The position numbers and the translations under genes were made by a program. The notes below the pieces were generated by a model. The model had not been told where the DNA came from. It saw only the letters and a list, made by a program, of their open reading frames with translations, and searched no databases. A DNA stretch of 64,000 bases from Streptomyces varsoviensis. Lineage in GTDB: Bacteria > Actinomycetota > Actinomycetes > Streptomycetales > Streptomycetaceae. The stretch is from contig NZ_JOBF01000005.1 in NCBI RefSeq assembly GCF_000718635.1, positions 124,001 to 188,000 on the forward strand, read 5' to 3'. Every line of letters begins with the position of its first letter. Position 1 is the stretch's first letter. Shown piece after piece: positions 18,334 through 27,616 of the stretch.

Positions 18334-19728
18334 TCAGGAGAGCGACCAGCGCGGGCCGGAGGGCGTGTCCTCGATGGCGAGGCCGGACTGCTGGAGCTGG
18401 TCGCGGATGGCGTCGGCCGTGCCGTAGTCCTTACGGGCGCGGGCCGCCTGCCGCTGCTCCAGTACGAGCCTGACCAGCGAGTCCACCACGCCGTGCAGAT
18501 CGTCGCCGCGGTCGCCCGGGCCGCCGGACCAGTGCTCGTCGAGCGGGTCGAGACCCAGCACGCGGAGCATGGCCCGTACCTCGGCGAGGCGGGCGACGGC
18601 GGTCTCCTTGTCGTCGGCGGTCAGCGCGGAGTTGCCCTGGCGGACGGTGGTGTGCACGATCGCGAGCGCCTGCGGGACGCCGAGGTCGTCGTCCATGGCC
18701 TCGGCGAAGGCGAGCGGCACCTCGTCGGCGGGCTCGACGGTCTTGCCGGCCTTCTCGCAGACCCGCTGCACGAACCCCTCGATCCGCGCGAACGCGGACT
18801 CGGCCTCGCGCAGCGCCTCCTCGCTGTACTCGATCGTCGAGCGGTAGTGCGGGGTGCCCAGGTAGTAGCGGAGCACGATGGGGCGCCAGCGCTGGACCAT
18901 GTCGGCGACGAGCACCGAGTTGTCGAGCGACTTGGACATCTTCTCGCCGCTCATGGTGACCCACGCGTTGTGGCACCAGTAGGAGGCGAAATCGTCGCCG
19001 TACCCCTTGGCCTGGGCGATCTCGTTCTCGTGGTGCGGGAAGATCAGGTCGATGCCGCCGCCGTGGATGTCGAACGCCTCGCCCAGGTACTTGTGGGCCA
19101 TGGCGGAGCACTCCAGGTGCCAGCCGGGCCGGCCGCGCCCCCAGGGGGTCTCCCAGCTCGGCTCGCCGGGCTTGGCGGCCTTCCACATGGCGAAGTCGCG
19201 CGGGTCGCGCTTGCCGGTCTCGCCCTCGGAGGGCTGGAGCAGGTCTTCGAGGTCCTGGTTGGACAGGGCGAGGTAGTCCGGGTACGAGCGCACGTCGAAG
19301 TAGACGTTGCCGTCGGCGGCGTAGGCGTGGCCGCGCTCGATGAGGCCGCGCATCATCTCGATCATCTCGGGGACATGGCCCGTGGCGCGCGGCTCGTAGG
19401 TCGGGCGCAGGCAGCCGAGCGCGTCGTACGCGGTGTTGAAGGCGCACTCGTTGCGGTACCCGATGGCCCACCACGGTTCGCCCTGCTCGGCCGCTTTCTT
19501 GATGATCTTGTCGTCGATGTCGGTGACATTGCGCACGAACGTCACGTCGTAGCCGCGGTAGGTGAACCAGCGGCGCATGATGTCGAAGTTGAGTCCGGAT
19601 CGAATGTGCCCGATGTGCGGTGCGGCCTGCACGGTCGCGCCACAGAGGTAGATCGAGACACAGCCCGGCGAGAGCGGGATGAAATCACGGATCTGCCGGG
19701 CGCTGGTGTCGTACAGGCGAATGCTCAC
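18334..19728 (-). CDS. cysS: Cysteinyl-tRNA synthetase
   Basis: A class Ia synthetase that charges tRNA-Cys. Visible: the zinc and HIGH region [31 protein letters not shown] with zinc ligands, [11 protein letters not shown], and the KMSKS loop [11 protein letters not shown], followed by the helical anticodon-binding domain. Length 464 from the chosen GTG at 19728 ([15 protein letters not shown]), which agrees with the family start; the upstream in-frame ATG at 19770 would add 14 unconserved residues. It is distinct from MshC, the mycothiol paralog, which begins differently. It precedes rlmB in a likely operon. Confidence 0.95.
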   Translation of the reverse strand: MSIRLYDTSARQIRDFIPLSPGCVSIYLCGATVQAAPHIGHIRSGLNFDIMRRWFTYRGYDVTFVRNVTDIDDKIIKKAAEQGEPWWAIGYRNECAFNTAYDALGCLRPTYEPRATGHVPEMIEMMRGLIERGHAYAADGNVYFDVRSYPDYLALSNQDLEDLLQPSEGETGKRDPRDFAMWKAAKPGEPSWETPWGRGRPGWHLECSAMAHKYLGEAFDIHGGGIDLIFPHHENEIAQAKGYGDDFASYWCHNAWVTMSGEKMSKSLDNSVLVADMVQRWRPIVLRYYLGTPHYRSTIEYSEEALREAESAFARIEGFVQRVCEKAGKTVEPADEVPLAFAEAMDDDLGVPQALAIVHTTVRQGNSALTADDKETAVARLAEVRAMLRVLGLDPLDEHWSGGPGDRGDDLHGVVDSLVRLVLEQRQAARARKDYGTADAIRDQLQQSGLAIEDTPSGPRWSLS

Positions 19729-19891
19729 GCAATAAGGGTAGTGGGCCGGGGACAGTGCCTCACCCGCCATCCGCTTTGCCCGCTATTTGCGTTTTGCAGC
19801 TAAATGACAGGTATCCGTGGTAGCTTCCCCGGCACGCCTCGCCTGCCCGGTGGGGCTCCGGGGAAACCAGGAGCAGGAACCAGGAGGAGCG

Positions 19892-21058
19892 TTGCACTCC
19901 ACACTGCCCGTACAGCAGGAGGCTCCGAGCACCGCACCGGTCGCACCGGTGGCACCTGATGGGCAGCCCCGCAGACGGCTGGCCGCCCTCGACGGACTGC
20001 GGCTGTTCGCGGCGCTGATGGTCGTCGCGTACCACTACATCGCCTTCGACAGCGGCGCCTGGCCCAAATCCTCGAAGACCCTCTTCCCCACCGCCTATCT
20101 GCCGGCCTCCTACGGCTGGCTCGGGGTCGAGCTGTTCTTTCTCATCAGCGGCTTCGTGATCTGCATGAGCTGCTGGGGGAAGAGCCTCGGGCAGTTCGCC
20201 CTCTCGCGGCTGACCCGGCTCTACCCCGCGTACTGGTTCGCGGTGGTGCTCGTCTCGCTCGTCGTCTTCGTCTGGCCGGTGGTCAACGAGGCCCCCTCCT
20301 GGGGCGACGCGGCCGTCAACCTGACGATGTTCCAGGACCCCCTGGGGGTGACGCCGGTCGATGGCGTGTACTGGACGCTGTGGCTGGAGATGCGGTTCTA
20401 TCTGCTCTTCGCGATCGTCGCCTGGCGCGGGCTCACCTACCAGCGCGCCGTGGCGTTCTGCGTGCTGTGGGCCATCGCGGCGATCGTCGCCGAGGCCGTC
20501 GACAACAGCCTCCTCAGCCAGCTACTGCTGCCGGACAACTGCTGGTACTTCATCGCGGGCATCGCCTTCTACCTGATGCACCGCTTCCGGCCGAACCTGC
20601 TGCTGTGGACCATCGTCGGCGGCTGCTTCCTGATCGGCCAGCACTACCTGCTCCAGGCGCACGCCCGGGCCGAGGAGCACATGGGCCACCAGATCCCGAG
20701 CTGGCCGACCGTGGCGATCCTCGCCCTTTTCTTCCTGCTGGTCGCGGCCGTCTCGCTGGGCTGGACCCGGCGGATCGACTGGCGGTGGCTGTCCACGGCG
20801 GGCGTGCTCACCTATCCGCTCTACCTCGTCCACGAGCGCATCGGCTGGGTGGTCATCGAGCACTTCGCGGATCACGTGCCGTATTACGCGCTGCTGCCGG
20901 GGCTGGTCGCGGCGATGCTGGGCTTCGCGTGGCTGGTGCACCGCTATGTCGAGCGCCCGCTGGCCCGCCTGCTCAAGCGCGGGATGCAGCGGGCGGTCGC
21001 GGAGATCAGGGCCGGCCAGCCCGCGGGTCGGACCACGGGTCGGGCCGCGGGCGGTTGA
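19892..21058 (+). CDS. Acyltransferase 3 (OafA/YrhL-like) membrane protein
   Basis: This 388-residue integral membrane acyltransferase has about ten helices and the family signature RRRLAALDGLRLFAALMVVAYHY at its start, including the conserved Arg and the catalytic-type His in the first helix. It continues with GWLGVELFFLISGFVICMS and RLTRLYPAYWFAV. Such proteins O-acetylate or otherwise acylate cell-surface sugars or natural products; the substrate is not evident. The TTG at 19892 is chosen because a perfect AGGAGG lies a few nt upstream; earlier in-frame GTG 19817 would add a Pro/Gly-rich leader without family match. Confidence 0.9.
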   Translation: MHSTLPVQQEAPSTAPVAPVAPDGQPRRRLAALDGLRLFAALMVVAYHYIAFDSGAWPKSSKTLFPTAYLPASYGWLGVELFFLISGFVICMSCWGKSLGQFALSRLTRLYPAYWFAVVLVSLVVFVWPVVNEAPSWGDAAVNLTMFQDPLGVTPVDGVYWTLWLEMRFYLLFAIVAWRGLTYQRAVAFCVLWAIAAIVAEAVDNSLLSQLLLPDNCWYFIAGIAFYLMHRFRPNLLLWTIVGGCFLIGQHYLLQAHARAEEHMGHQIPSWPTVAILALFFLLVAAVSLGWTRRIDWRWLSTAGVLTYPLYLVHERIGWVVIEHFADHVPYYALLPGLVAAMLGFAWLVHRYVERPLARLLKRGMQRAVAEIRAGQPAGRTTGRAAGG

Positions 21059-21068
21059 GGGGGCCCGG

Positions 21069-21090
21069 CTGAGCGGAAGCCTCCGCTCAG
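21069..21090. terminator. Bidirectional hairpin between convergent genes
   Basis: Arms CTGAGCGGA / TCCGCTCAG around AGCC overlap the stop codon of the minus-strand gene. Confidence 0.65.
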
Positions 21091-21494
21091 ATGGAGCCGA
21101 CGACCTTGCGCGCCTCGACCCGTACGACCACGCGCTGCGCGTCGTCCTTGGAAGCCGGGTTGAATTCGGCGTAAGCCTTCCCGGTGTACTTCCGCGACAG
21201 CTCGTCGATCAGCTCGTCGGCGCCGTCCGTGGTGATCGTGGCGACGCCGCGGACCTCGGCGTAGGAGTACGGCGCGTCGGCCGGATTGATCATCACGGTG
21301 ATCCGGGGATCGCGGCGCAGGTTCTTCTCCTTGCGGCGGCCGACCGTGGTGGAGAGCAGCAGGTCGTCGCCGTCCCGCTTGACCCAGACGACGGAGAGCT
21401 GCGGGCTGCCGTCGGGCTGGATGGTCGCGACGGTCACGAAGACCGGCTTGTCCAGGAGGTTCTTGAGGTCGTCGGAGAGTGCTGCGGTTGCCAT
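21087..21494 (-). CDS. PPOX-class (pyridoxamine-oxidase-like) F420-dependent protein
   Basis: This 135-residue split-barrel protein (VFVTVATIQPDGSPQLSVVWV; ITVMINPADAPYSYAEVRG) belongs to the FDOR-B/PPOX group, small homodimers that bind coenzyme F420 or flavin and act as reductases in actinobacteria. The conserved KEKNLRRDPR loop for cofactor phosphate is present. Start ATG 21494 (MATAALSDDLKNLLD). The upstream 195 bases to ispF contain no gene. The exact substrate of this subfamily is unknown. Confidence 0.85.
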   Translation of the reverse strand: MATAALSDDLKNLLDKPVFVTVATIQPDGSPQLSVVWVKRDGDDLLLSTTVGRRKEKNLRRDPRITVMINPADAPYSYAEVRGVATITTDGADELIDELSRKYTGKAYAEFNPASKDDAQRVVVRVEARKVVGSI

Positions 21495-21688
21495 GACGGT
21501 GACCCTTCGCTGCGCTGTCGGAGCCGGATACGGCCGGGCCATGCGATCCGTACCCAACTCCTCGCGGGGCACCCGCATTCCCCGCCCGGCCGTCCCCCGT
21601 ACGGCGGCCGCCCGTTTCGGCCATTTACTCCAGGGCGACACGGCTCCAGGACGGCGCCCCGGGCCCGTACCGTGCGCCCCGTACCGCC

Positions 21689-22195
21689 TCAGACCCGGAC
21701 GAGCAGGGCGGTCGCGACGGCCGCGAGGCCCTCGGCGCGGCCGGTCAGCCCCAGGCCGTCCGAGGTCGTGCCGGAGACCGAGACGGGCGCGCCGACCGCC
21801 GCCGAGAGCGCCTTCTGGGCCTCCTCGCGCCGCTTGCCGATCTTCGGCCGTACGCCGATGACCTGGATCGCGACGTTGCCGATCTCGAACCCGGCGGCCC
21901 GTACGATCCGGGCGGCCTCGGCGAGCAGCACCGTGCCCGCGGCCCCGGACCACTCGGGCCGGTCCGTGCCGAAGTGCGCGCCGAGGTCGCCGACGCCGGC
22001 GGCGGAGAACAGCGCGTCGCACGCGGCGTGCGCGGCGACGTCCCCGTCGGAGTGGCCCGCGAGGCCGTGCGTCGCGTCCTCCCAGAGCAGGCCCGCGCAC
22101 CACAGTTCGCGGCCCTCCTCGAAGGCGTGCACGTCGGTGCCGATGCCGACCAGCGGCAGCGCGGGGCGGGCGGACGCGGTGGGGTCAGAAGCCAT
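21689..22195 (-). CDS. ispF: 2-C-methyl-D-erythritol 2,4-cyclodiphosphate synthase
   Basis: IspF of the non-mevalonate isoprenoid pathway cyclises CDP-ME 2-phosphate, releasing CMP. Metal ligands sit in IGTDVHAF (Asp and His) and [18 protein letters not shown] (second His), and the C-terminal [19 protein letters not shown] block is conserved. The 168-residue length is normal. Its start overlaps the end of ispD by 11 nt, so the two are translationally coupled, a common arrangement for these two enzymes of one pathway. Confidence 0.96.
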   Translation of the reverse strand: MASDPTASARPALPLVGIGTDVHAFEEGRELWCAGLLWEDATHGLAGHSDGDVAAHAACDALFSAAGVGDLGAHFGTDRPEWSGAAGTVLLAEAARIVRAAGFEIGNVAIQVIGVRPKIGKRREEAQKALSAAVGAPVSVSGTTSDGLGLTGRAEGLAAVATALLVRV

Positions 22196-23051
22196 CGTTG
22201 GCCCTCCTGCGGGCGAGTACGGCCTCGGCCAGGACCAGGTCCAGCGGCCGGGTCACCTTGAACGCCTCCTCGTGGCCGGGCACGAGGACGACCGGGACGC
22301 CGAGCCGCTCGACCATCCCGGCGTCGTCCGTGGCGCCGTCGCCCTCCAGGGCGACGCGCTCGTGCGCCTCGGCGAGCGTGGCGCGGTCGAAGCCCTGCGG
22401 GGTCTGCACGGCGCGCAGCCGGGCCCGCTCGGGCGTGCCGACGACCGGCTCGGGCTCGCCGGCCGGGCGCGGCTCGACCTGCTTGACGGTGTCCGTCACC
22501 GGCAGGGCGGGCACGACCGCGGGGGCCCCGGCCCGTACGGCCGCGACGACGGCGTCCACCGTGTCGACGGGGACGAGCGGACGGGCCGCGTCGTGCACGA
22601 GGACGGCGGTGATGTCGGCGGGGAGCGCCGCGAGGCCGAGCCGCACGGACTCCTGGCGGGTGTCGCCGCCGGGGACGACGAGCACGTCGGTACGGTCCGC
22701 GAGCGGGTACTCGTCGAGGAGGTTGCGCACCTCGGCGGCCCCGTCGGCGGGGGCGACCACGACGACGAGGGAGACGGCGCGGGAGACGGCCATCGCCCGG
22801 ACGGCGTGGATCAGCATGGGCGTGCCGTTCAGCGCGCGGAGCGCCTTGGGGGCGCCGGGTCCGAGGCGGACGCCACGGCCGGCCGCGGGGATGACCGCGG
22901 CGGTGCGCACGGGCGTACGAGCGGTCGCCGTTCGGACGGCTGTACGGGCCGGCGTGGCGCCGGAAGCGCTCTCGGACGTGGTCAGCGGAGCGCGGTCGGA
23001 GTTCGCGTTGGCGTTCAGGTTTGCTTCCTCGGCCGAGTTGGGTATGGCCAC
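22185..23051 (-). CDS. ispD: 2-C-methyl-D-erythritol 4-phosphate cytidylyltransferase
   Basis: IspD transfers CMP from CTP to MEP in the isoprenoid pathway. The nucleotide-binding signature [19 protein letters not shown], followed by HDAARPLV (metal and substrate binding) and [16 protein letters not shown], are intact. The first about 50 residues ([20 protein letters not shown]..., then a Thr/Arg/Ala repeat [18 protein letters not shown]) are a non-conserved extension, so an internal start may be used; ATG 23051 is the longest option. It heads the ispD-ispF pair. The 225 bases back to carD contain no gene. Confidence 0.94.
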   Translation of the reverse strand: MAIPNSAEEANLNANANSDRAPLTTSESASGATPARTAVRTATARTPVRTAAVIPAAGRGVRLGPGAPKALRALNGTPMLIHAVRAMAVSRAVSLVVVVAPADGAAEVRNLLDEYPLADRTDVLVVPGGDTRQESVRLGLAALPADITAVLVHDAARPLVPVDTVDAVVAAVRAGAPAVVPALPVTDTVKQVEPRPAGEPEPVVGTPERARLRAVQTPQGFDRATLAEAHERVALEGDGATDDAGMVERLGVPVVLVPGHEEAFKVTRPLDLVLAEAVLARRRANDGF

Positions 23052-23276
23052 AGCGTGCCGGGCGCGAAGCCCCGATCAGCCCCTTCCGTGACCGCTGGTC
23101 GAGCCAGCCGCCCGGGCCCGGCACGCCAAGTACGGCGGGCGGTGCACCGAGCGCAGAGATGCCGCAGCGCCCGGCGATTGACTTCCGTCATTCACGCGGG
23201 CACCGCGGCACCACTGCCTCTGAGAGCACTTGCCTTACGTCGAATTACGTCGAGCTGTCATGCGACAAGCGTGGCG

Positions 23277-23759
23277 TCAGGACGCGAGGACCTCGTCGAG
23301 CAGGGCCTCGGCCTTGTCTTCGTTGGTGTTCTCCGCGAGGGCGAGTTCGCTCACCAGGATCTGCCGGGCCTTGGCGAGCATCCGCTTCTCACCTGCGGAG
23401 AGTCCGCGCTCGCGCTCACGGCGCCACAGGTCGCGGACGACCTCGGCGACCTTGATCACGTCGCCTGACGCGAGCTTCTCCAGGTTTGCCTTGTAGCGGC
23501 GGGACCAGTTCGTCGGCTCTTCCGCATACGGTGCGCGGAGCACCTCGAAGACCCGGTCGAGCCCGTCCTGGCCGACCACATCGCGCACGCCGACGAACTC
23601 CGCATTGTCCGCTGGCACGCGAACCGTAAGGTCACCCTGGGCGACCTTCAGCACCAAGTAGGTCTTGTCCACGCCTTTGATCTGGCGAGTTTCGATGGCC
23701 TCGATCAGCGCGGCCCCGTGATGGGGATAGACCACGGTGTCGCCAACCTTGAACGTCAT
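23277..23759 (-). CDS. carD: CarD family RNA polymerase-binding regulator
   Basis: CarD (160 residues) binds the RNA polymerase beta subunit and stabilises open complexes at many promoters; it is essential in mycobacteria. The N-terminal RID/Tudor-like domain ([38 protein letters not shown]) and the helical C-terminal domain ([37 protein letters not shown]) are complete, including the conserved Trp-Arg region. A good promoter precedes it at 23788-23816. It lies upstream of ispD-ispF on the same strand, as in other streptomycetes. Confidence 0.96.
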   Translation of the reverse strand: MTFKVGDTVVYPHHGAALIEAIETRQIKGVDKTYLVLKVAQGDLTVRVPADNAEFVGVRDVVGQDGLDRVFEVLRAPYAEEPTNWSRRYKANLEKLASGDVIKVAEVVRDLWRRERERGLSAGEKRMLAKARQILVSELALAENTNEDKAEALLDEVLAS

Positions 23760-23787
23760 GTGACAGGTACCCCTTCCGTGGCTATCC

Positions 23788-23816
23788 AGTCTAACACGGG
23801 AACAGGCGGTTCTGAA
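23788..23816 (-). promoter_or_regulatory. Candidate carD promoter
   Basis: On the minus strand, -35 TTCAGA and -10 TAGACT are separated by 17 nt, about 30 nt upstream of the carD start. The match to the housekeeping sigma consensus is moderate. Confidence 0.5.
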
Positions 23817-24061
23817 TGGCGTTTTCGCAGGTCAGGGCATATCTCAGGGCTTGACAACAACGCCCGGAACGTGCTGCGGCAGCGGTGCGGAAGCAGGTAT
23901 TCGCAGGTGGGAGCGGCTGTCCGGGCAGGGAGAAACGGGCACGTTACACACGCTTGGGGTGTCCTCGGAGAGGGTCTACGTCCCGGTTTGCCGGAGTCCG
24001 AGTGGTGGACTTCCGCTACTCCGTTCGGGGCCTCTCCGCCTTCGCCGCGACCGGATTCACT

Positions 24062-24099
24062 AATTGATCACAAGAACGCGATCACTCCGTTGATCAATT
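24062..24099. promoter_or_regulatory. Inverted repeat in the carD-lipoprotein gap
   Basis: Arms AATTGATCA (24062-24070) and TGATCAATT (24091-24099) are perfect; the 20-nt spacer contains a further GATCAC, which repeats the left flank. AT-rich sequence is conspicuous here. No known regulator motif was recognised. Confidence 0.45.
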
Positions 24100-24153
24100 C
24101 CGGGGGCCTTCCCGGATGCGCCGCGGAAGCTCCCCGCGCATTCCTCGACTCGG

Positions 24154-24193
24154 CCTTACTGATCCGTACTGTTCCTTACTCATCCTTACTGAA
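24154..24193. repeat. Four helically phased 10-bp repeats
   Basis: Four copies of CCTTACTNNN (second copy CCGTACT) follow each other with an exact 10-bp period, close to one turn of DNA. The spacing suits cooperative binding of a protein on one face. Confidence 0.65.
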
Positions 24194-24472
24194 CCTTGCC
24201 GATAATTTGCCCGGCCGACCGCGTGTGCCATTTCCGCGGGTCCGCAGGGCGCTCGGGAGCGGCAGCCGGGGAGAGGTCGCGGGGCCGCCGCGCTGACGGC
24301 CTGTCGGCCGTGGGGGCGGGTCGGGTGCGGCGGCCGTCCGGCGGCTCGGTAACCTGAGGCCGCTGACACACCCTTAGGGCGGCTTTACACCCGTGTACCG
24401 CCGCCCACGCCGTCCATCCGCGACCGGGCAGACCGTTCGGCCGCCGTAGCTCGTCTAGGAGATGCCGCCGCC

Positions 24473-25150
24473 GTGAGCAGCAGCCTTCGACGCGGCGCCC
24501 TCGCCGCCACCGCCCTCGTGCTCTCGATCGCACCGCTCTCCGCGTGCGCGGCGGGTACGAGCCCCCAGACCCTTGAGGTCAAGCCGGACAACGCCGCCGT
24601 CACGGTCGGCGACATCAAGGTCCAGAACGTGAACGTGATCACTCAGCCGGACCAGGACACCGAGGGCCCGGCCGTCATCACCGCCCACGTCTTCAACAAC
24701 AGCAGCGACGAGCAGACCCTGAAGGGCATCACGCTGGCCGGCAAGACCCTGCCCGTGAAGCTCTCCCCCGCCAAGGGCGGCGGCCCGCTCGTCGTACCCG
24801 CGCACGGCTCCGTGAACCTCGGCGGCGAGGGCAACGCCTCCGCCGTGCTGTCGAGCGGCCGCGAGGGGCTGCGGGACGGGGAGCAGCAGCAGCTCGTCTT
24901 CGACTTCAGCTCGACGGGCGCGGTGCGCGTGGGCGCGTTCGTCGTCCCGGCCAAGACCTACTTCGAGAAGTGGGGCCCCAGCCAGCTCCCCTCGCCGTCC
25001 CAGACGGGCTCGGGGAAGCCCGGCTCCACGCCGACCGCCGGCAGCCCCACCGGGACCCCCTCGGGCAAGCCCGGCGGCAAGAACTCGGCGACCCCGACGA
25101 ACGGCGCGAGGCCGGGCGGCGACACCGGCCAGCAGAGCGCCGGGCACTGA
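24473..25150 (+). CDS. Lipoprotein, DUF461/PCuAC-like
   Basis: This 225-residue protein has a lipoprotein signal peptide with lipobox LSAC (Cys25). A beta-sandwich domain (about 35-165) follows, similar to DUF461/copper chaperone PCu(A)C proteins (VTAHVFNNSSDEQTLKGITL; LVVPAHGSVNLGG), and then a Ser/Thr/Pro/Gly-rich tail. The Met/His metal ligands of true PCuAC chaperones are not evident, so copper binding is doubtful. It lies next to phoP in streptomycetes generally, as I recall. GTG start with GGAGATG upstream. It is anchored outside the membrane by inference. Confidence 0.8.
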   Translation: MSSSLRRGALAATALVLSIAPLSACAAGTSPQTLEVKPDNAAVTVGDIKVQNVNVITQPDQDTEGPAVITAHVFNNSSDEQTLKGITLAGKTLPVKLSPAKGGGPLVVPAHGSVNLGGEGNASAVLSSGREGLRDGEQQQLVFDFSSTGAVRVGAFVVPAKTYFEKWGPSQLPSPSQTGSGKPGSTPTAGSPTGTPSGKPGGKNSATPTNGARPGGDTGQQSAGH

Positions 25151-25194
25151 ACGACGGCCTCGTAGAGACGGTCTCGTAAAGGGGCCTGTGACGT

Positions 25195-25235
25195 CGCCGC
25201 CCGCCACCCCTCATAGGGGCGGCGGGCGGCGTTTT
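25195..25235. terminator. Strong hairpin with T-run after the lipoprotein gene
   Basis: A GC-rich hairpin with arms CGCCGCCCGCC and GGCGGGCGGCG and an inner CCCCT/AGGGG stem is followed by TTTT (25232-25235). It lies between convergent genes and can also act for phoP. Confidence 0.85.
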
Positions 25236-25314
25236 CACGAGTTTGTTCGACGAGCCCGTTTCACGAGTCCGTACGGGCGGTGTCCGGTGGGCCGTACGAC
25301 GTGCCGAGGGCGGC

Positions 25315-25995
25315 CTACGGCTCGAACTTGTAGCCCAGGCCGCGGACGGTCACCAGATAGCGCGGCGCGCCCGGGTCGGGCTCGATCTTGGCGCGCAGCC
25401 GCTTCACATGGACGTCCAGGGTCTTGGTGTCGCCCACGTAGTCGGCGCCCCAGACGCGGTCGATGAGCTGCATCCGGGTCAGCACCCGGCCCGCGTTGCG
25501 CAGCAACATCTCCAGCAGGTCGAACTCCTTGAGCGGCAGGTCCACCTTGCCGCCGGAGACGGTGACGACGTGGCGGTCCACGTCCATGCGCACGGGGCCG
25601 GCCTCCAGGGCGGCCGGGGTGACCTCCTCCGGCTCGCCGCGCCGCCGCAGGACGGCCCGGATGCGGGCGACCAGCTCGCGGGAGGAGAAGGGCTTGGTCA
25701 CATAGTCGTCGGCTCCTATTTCCAGCCCGACGACCTTGTCGATCTCGCTGTCCTTGGCGGTCACCATGATGACCGGGACATTGGAGCGGCCGCGCAACTG
25801 GCGGCAGACCTCCGTGCCGGGCAGGCCCGGCAGCATCAGGTCGAGCAGCACCAGATCGGCGCCGTTGCGTTCGAACTCGTCCAGCCCATCGGGTCCGGTG
25901 GCCGCGATCGCGACCTCGAAACCCTCCTTGCGGAGCATGTACGACAACGCGTCGCTGAACGATTCCTCGTCCTCGACGACGAGCACTCGGGTCAC
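25315..25995 (-). CDS. phoP: Response regulator PhoP
   Basis: An OmpR-type regulator of 226 residues. The receiver domain has the acidic pair VVEDEE, phospho-acceptor Asp52 in LLDLMLPG, Thr in VTAKDSE and Lys in YVTKPFS. The winged-helix domain (PLKEFDLLEMLLRNAGRVLT; DVHVKRLRAKIE) binds PHO boxes. It controls phosphate starvation and, in streptomycetes, antibiotic production and crosstalk with GlnR. The GTG start at 25995 overlaps the phoR stop by 4 nt (GTGA), giving translational coupling; GGAGG lies just upstream. Near-identity to Streptomyces PhoP in the parts I remember supports the name. Confidence 0.96.
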   Translation of the reverse strand: MTRVLVVEDEESFSDALSYMLRKEGFEVAIAATGPDGLDEFERNGADLVLLDLMLPGLPGTEVCRQLRGRSNVPVIMVTAKDSEIDKVVGLEIGADDYVTKPFSSRELVARIRAVLRRRGEPEEVTPAALEAGPVRMDVDRHVVTVSGGKVDLPLKEFDLLEMLLRNAGRVLTRMQLIDRVWGADYVGDTKTLDVHVKRLRAKIEPDPGAPRYLVTVRGLGYKFEP

Positions 25996-27275
25996 GGAAG
26001 GACCTCCGGGGCAGGCAGATGTTCGGTGGTGAAGGTCTCGTACGGGCGGTCCTCGTCGTCGAGGCCGCCGTCGGGTCGGCCGTCGGGGCCGGTCCGCGCG
26101 TTCGCTGAGCGGTCCCGGCCGCGGGGGGTGCCCGCCTCCGGGAGCCGCAGGGTGAAGGTGGAGCCCTGGCCTTCGGAGCTCCACACCGTGACCTCCCCGC
26201 CGTGCGAGGCGGCCACGTGCTTGACGATGGCGAGGCCGAGGCCGGTCCCGCCGGTGGCGCGCGAGCGCGCCGGGTCGACGCGGTAGAACCGCTCGAAGAC
26301 GCGCTCGCGGTCCTTCTCGGAGATGCCGATGCCCTGGTCGGTCACCGCTATCTCGATGAGCGCGCCGCCGGGGGCGGCGATCCGGCGGGCGGCGATGCCC
26401 ACCCGCGTACGGGCCGGGCTGTAGTTGACGGCGTTCTCGACGAGGTTGCCGAGGGCGGCGGCGAGCTGGCCGCGGTTGCCCCAGACGTGCAGGTCGGCGG
26501 TGCCGCCGGCGGCCATGGTGATCTGTTTGGTGCCGGCCTGGTGGCGGCACCGGTCGATGGCCTCGGCGACCAGCTCGTCGACCCGGACCGGCTCGGCGTC
26601 CTCCAGCGGGTCGTCGTTCTGCACGCGGGACAGGTCGATGAGCTCCTGGACCAGGTTGGTGAGGCGGGTCGCCTCGGTCTGCATGCGTCCGGCGAAGCGC
26701 GTGACGGCCTCCGGGTCGTCGGAGGCGTCCATGACGGCCTCCGAGAGCAGGGAGAGCGCGCCGACGGGCGTCTTCAGCTCATGGCTGACGTTGGCGACGA
26801 AGTCCCGGCGCACGGCCTCTATGCGGCGGGCCTCCGTGAGGTCCTCGACGAGCAGCAGCACCAGCCGGGAGCCCAGCGGAGCCACTCTGGCCGACACCGC
26901 GAGGGCGTCGCCCCGGCCCGTACCGCGCCGGGGGAGATCCAGCTCGACCTGGCGTATCTCGCCGTCCCGGCGGGTGTCGCGGGCCATCTGGAGCATCGGC
27001 TCCACGGCCAGCTTCCCGCCGCGCACCAGCCCGAGCGCGTACGCCGCGGAGCTGGCCTTGACCACGGCGTCGCCCTCGTCGAGCACCACCGCCGAGGACC
27101 GCAGCACGGAGAGCACGGTGTCCACGCCGGGCGGCAGGACGGCGTCCGTGTGCAGCGAGCTGCGGGTCGGGCGGGACTGGTCACGCTCGCTCCAGCGGAA
27201 CGCCAGCATGGCGATCACTCCGGTGCACAGCCCGGCGATCGCTGCCGCAGCGGCGACGGCCGCGTCCACGTTCAT
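25992..27275 (-). CDS. phoR: Sensor histidine kinase PhoR
   Basis: A 427-residue membrane kinase. One N-terminal membrane helix (about residues 6-26), a PAS-like linker (about 55-150), the dimerisation domain with the phosphorylated His165 in FVANVSHELKTPVGAL, and an HATPase domain with N-box GNLVENAVNYSP and G-boxes DQGIGISEKD and GGTGLGLAIV. The short extracellular part suggests that it senses phosphate through PhoU and the Pst transporter, as in related systems. It is transcribed with phoP and divergent from phoU, with a candidate PHO box between. Confidence 0.96.
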   Translation of the reverse strand: MNVDAAVAAAAAIAGLCTGVIAMLAFRWSERDQSRPTRSSLHTDAVLPPGVDTVLSVLRSSAVVLDEGDAVVKASSAAYALGLVRGGKLAVEPMLQMARDTRRDGEIRQVELDLPRRGTGRGDALAVSARVAPLGSRLVLLLVEDLTEARRIEAVRRDFVANVSHELKTPVGALSLLSEAVMDASDDPEAVTRFAGRMQTEATRLTNLVQELIDLSRVQNDDPLEDAEPVRVDELVAEAIDRCRHQAGTKQITMAAGGTADLHVWGNRGQLAAALGNLVENAVNYSPARTRVGIAARRIAAPGGALIEIAVTDQGIGISEKDRERVFERFYRVDPARSRATGGTGLGLAIVKHVAASHGGEVTVWSSEGQGSTFTLRLPEAGTPRGRDRSANARTGPDGRPDGGLDDEDRPYETFTTEHLPAPEVLP

Positions 27276-27348
27276 GCCTCCAGGTTATGCGGGGGGTACG
27301 ACAGGCCCGCAGCCAAATGGGTGCCGTCTCGAACACTCGTCTCCCAGA

Positions 27349-27381
27349 GTTCACCTTCACGACAGTGCCGGTTCACTCGGG
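27349..27381 (+). promoter_or_regulatory. Candidate PHO box in the phoR-phoU divergent region
   Basis: PhoP binds 11-bp direct repeat units beginning GTTCACC. Units GTTCACCTTCA (27349-27359) and GTTCACTCGGG (27371-27381) occur exactly two 11-bp steps apart, with a degenerate unit between. PhoP control of phoRP and phoU is established in Streptomyces coelicolor. Confidence 0.6.
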
Positions 27382-27486
27382 CGGCCGGATCCGGACGCGT
27401 TGCGGCTCGAACGTAGGAGCGTGGGGCCGTACGGCACGCCGGAACGGCGGCGGCGCGGCGGGCCGCCGGCGCTCGGGCCACCGCCT

Positions 27487-27586
27487 CAAGCATCCGGCTC
27501 AGGCATCCGCCTATCCGGCACCTGGCCCACAGGCACCTGGCTCACAGGCATCCGGCTCTCAAGCATCTGGCTCAGGTCACCGGCTC
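27487..27586 (+). repeat. Imperfect 13-15 bp repeats upstream of phoU
   Basis: About seven imperfect copies of a (C)AGGCATCCGGCT-like unit run up to about 30 nt before the phoU start. They lie in the phoU leader and do not appear to encode protein. Confidence 0.7.
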
Positions 27587-27616
27587 GGGCCGCTGGAACA
27601 GAAGGAAGGTCACGGA

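Larger units (their letters stand above)
23817..24472. other. Long intergenic region between carD and the lipoprotein gene
   Basis: About 650 bases have no convincing gene; the one open frame across it lacks coding bias. Its central part (23960-24240) is less GC-rich than the surroundings. It holds an inverted repeat with 9-bp arms (24062-24099), a 10-bp tandem repeat (24154-24193) and, near 24380-24470, the presumed promoter and leader of the gene at 24473. Confidence 0.6.

Noticed and set aside
20946..23468. Plus-strand open frame of 840 codons
   Set aside because: It runs antisense through the F420 protein, ispF, ispD and carD, all well supported.
23718..24296. 192-codon open frame in the carD-lipoprotein gap
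   Set aside because: It begins antisense inside carD, lacks third-position bias and runs through palindromes and tandem repeats.
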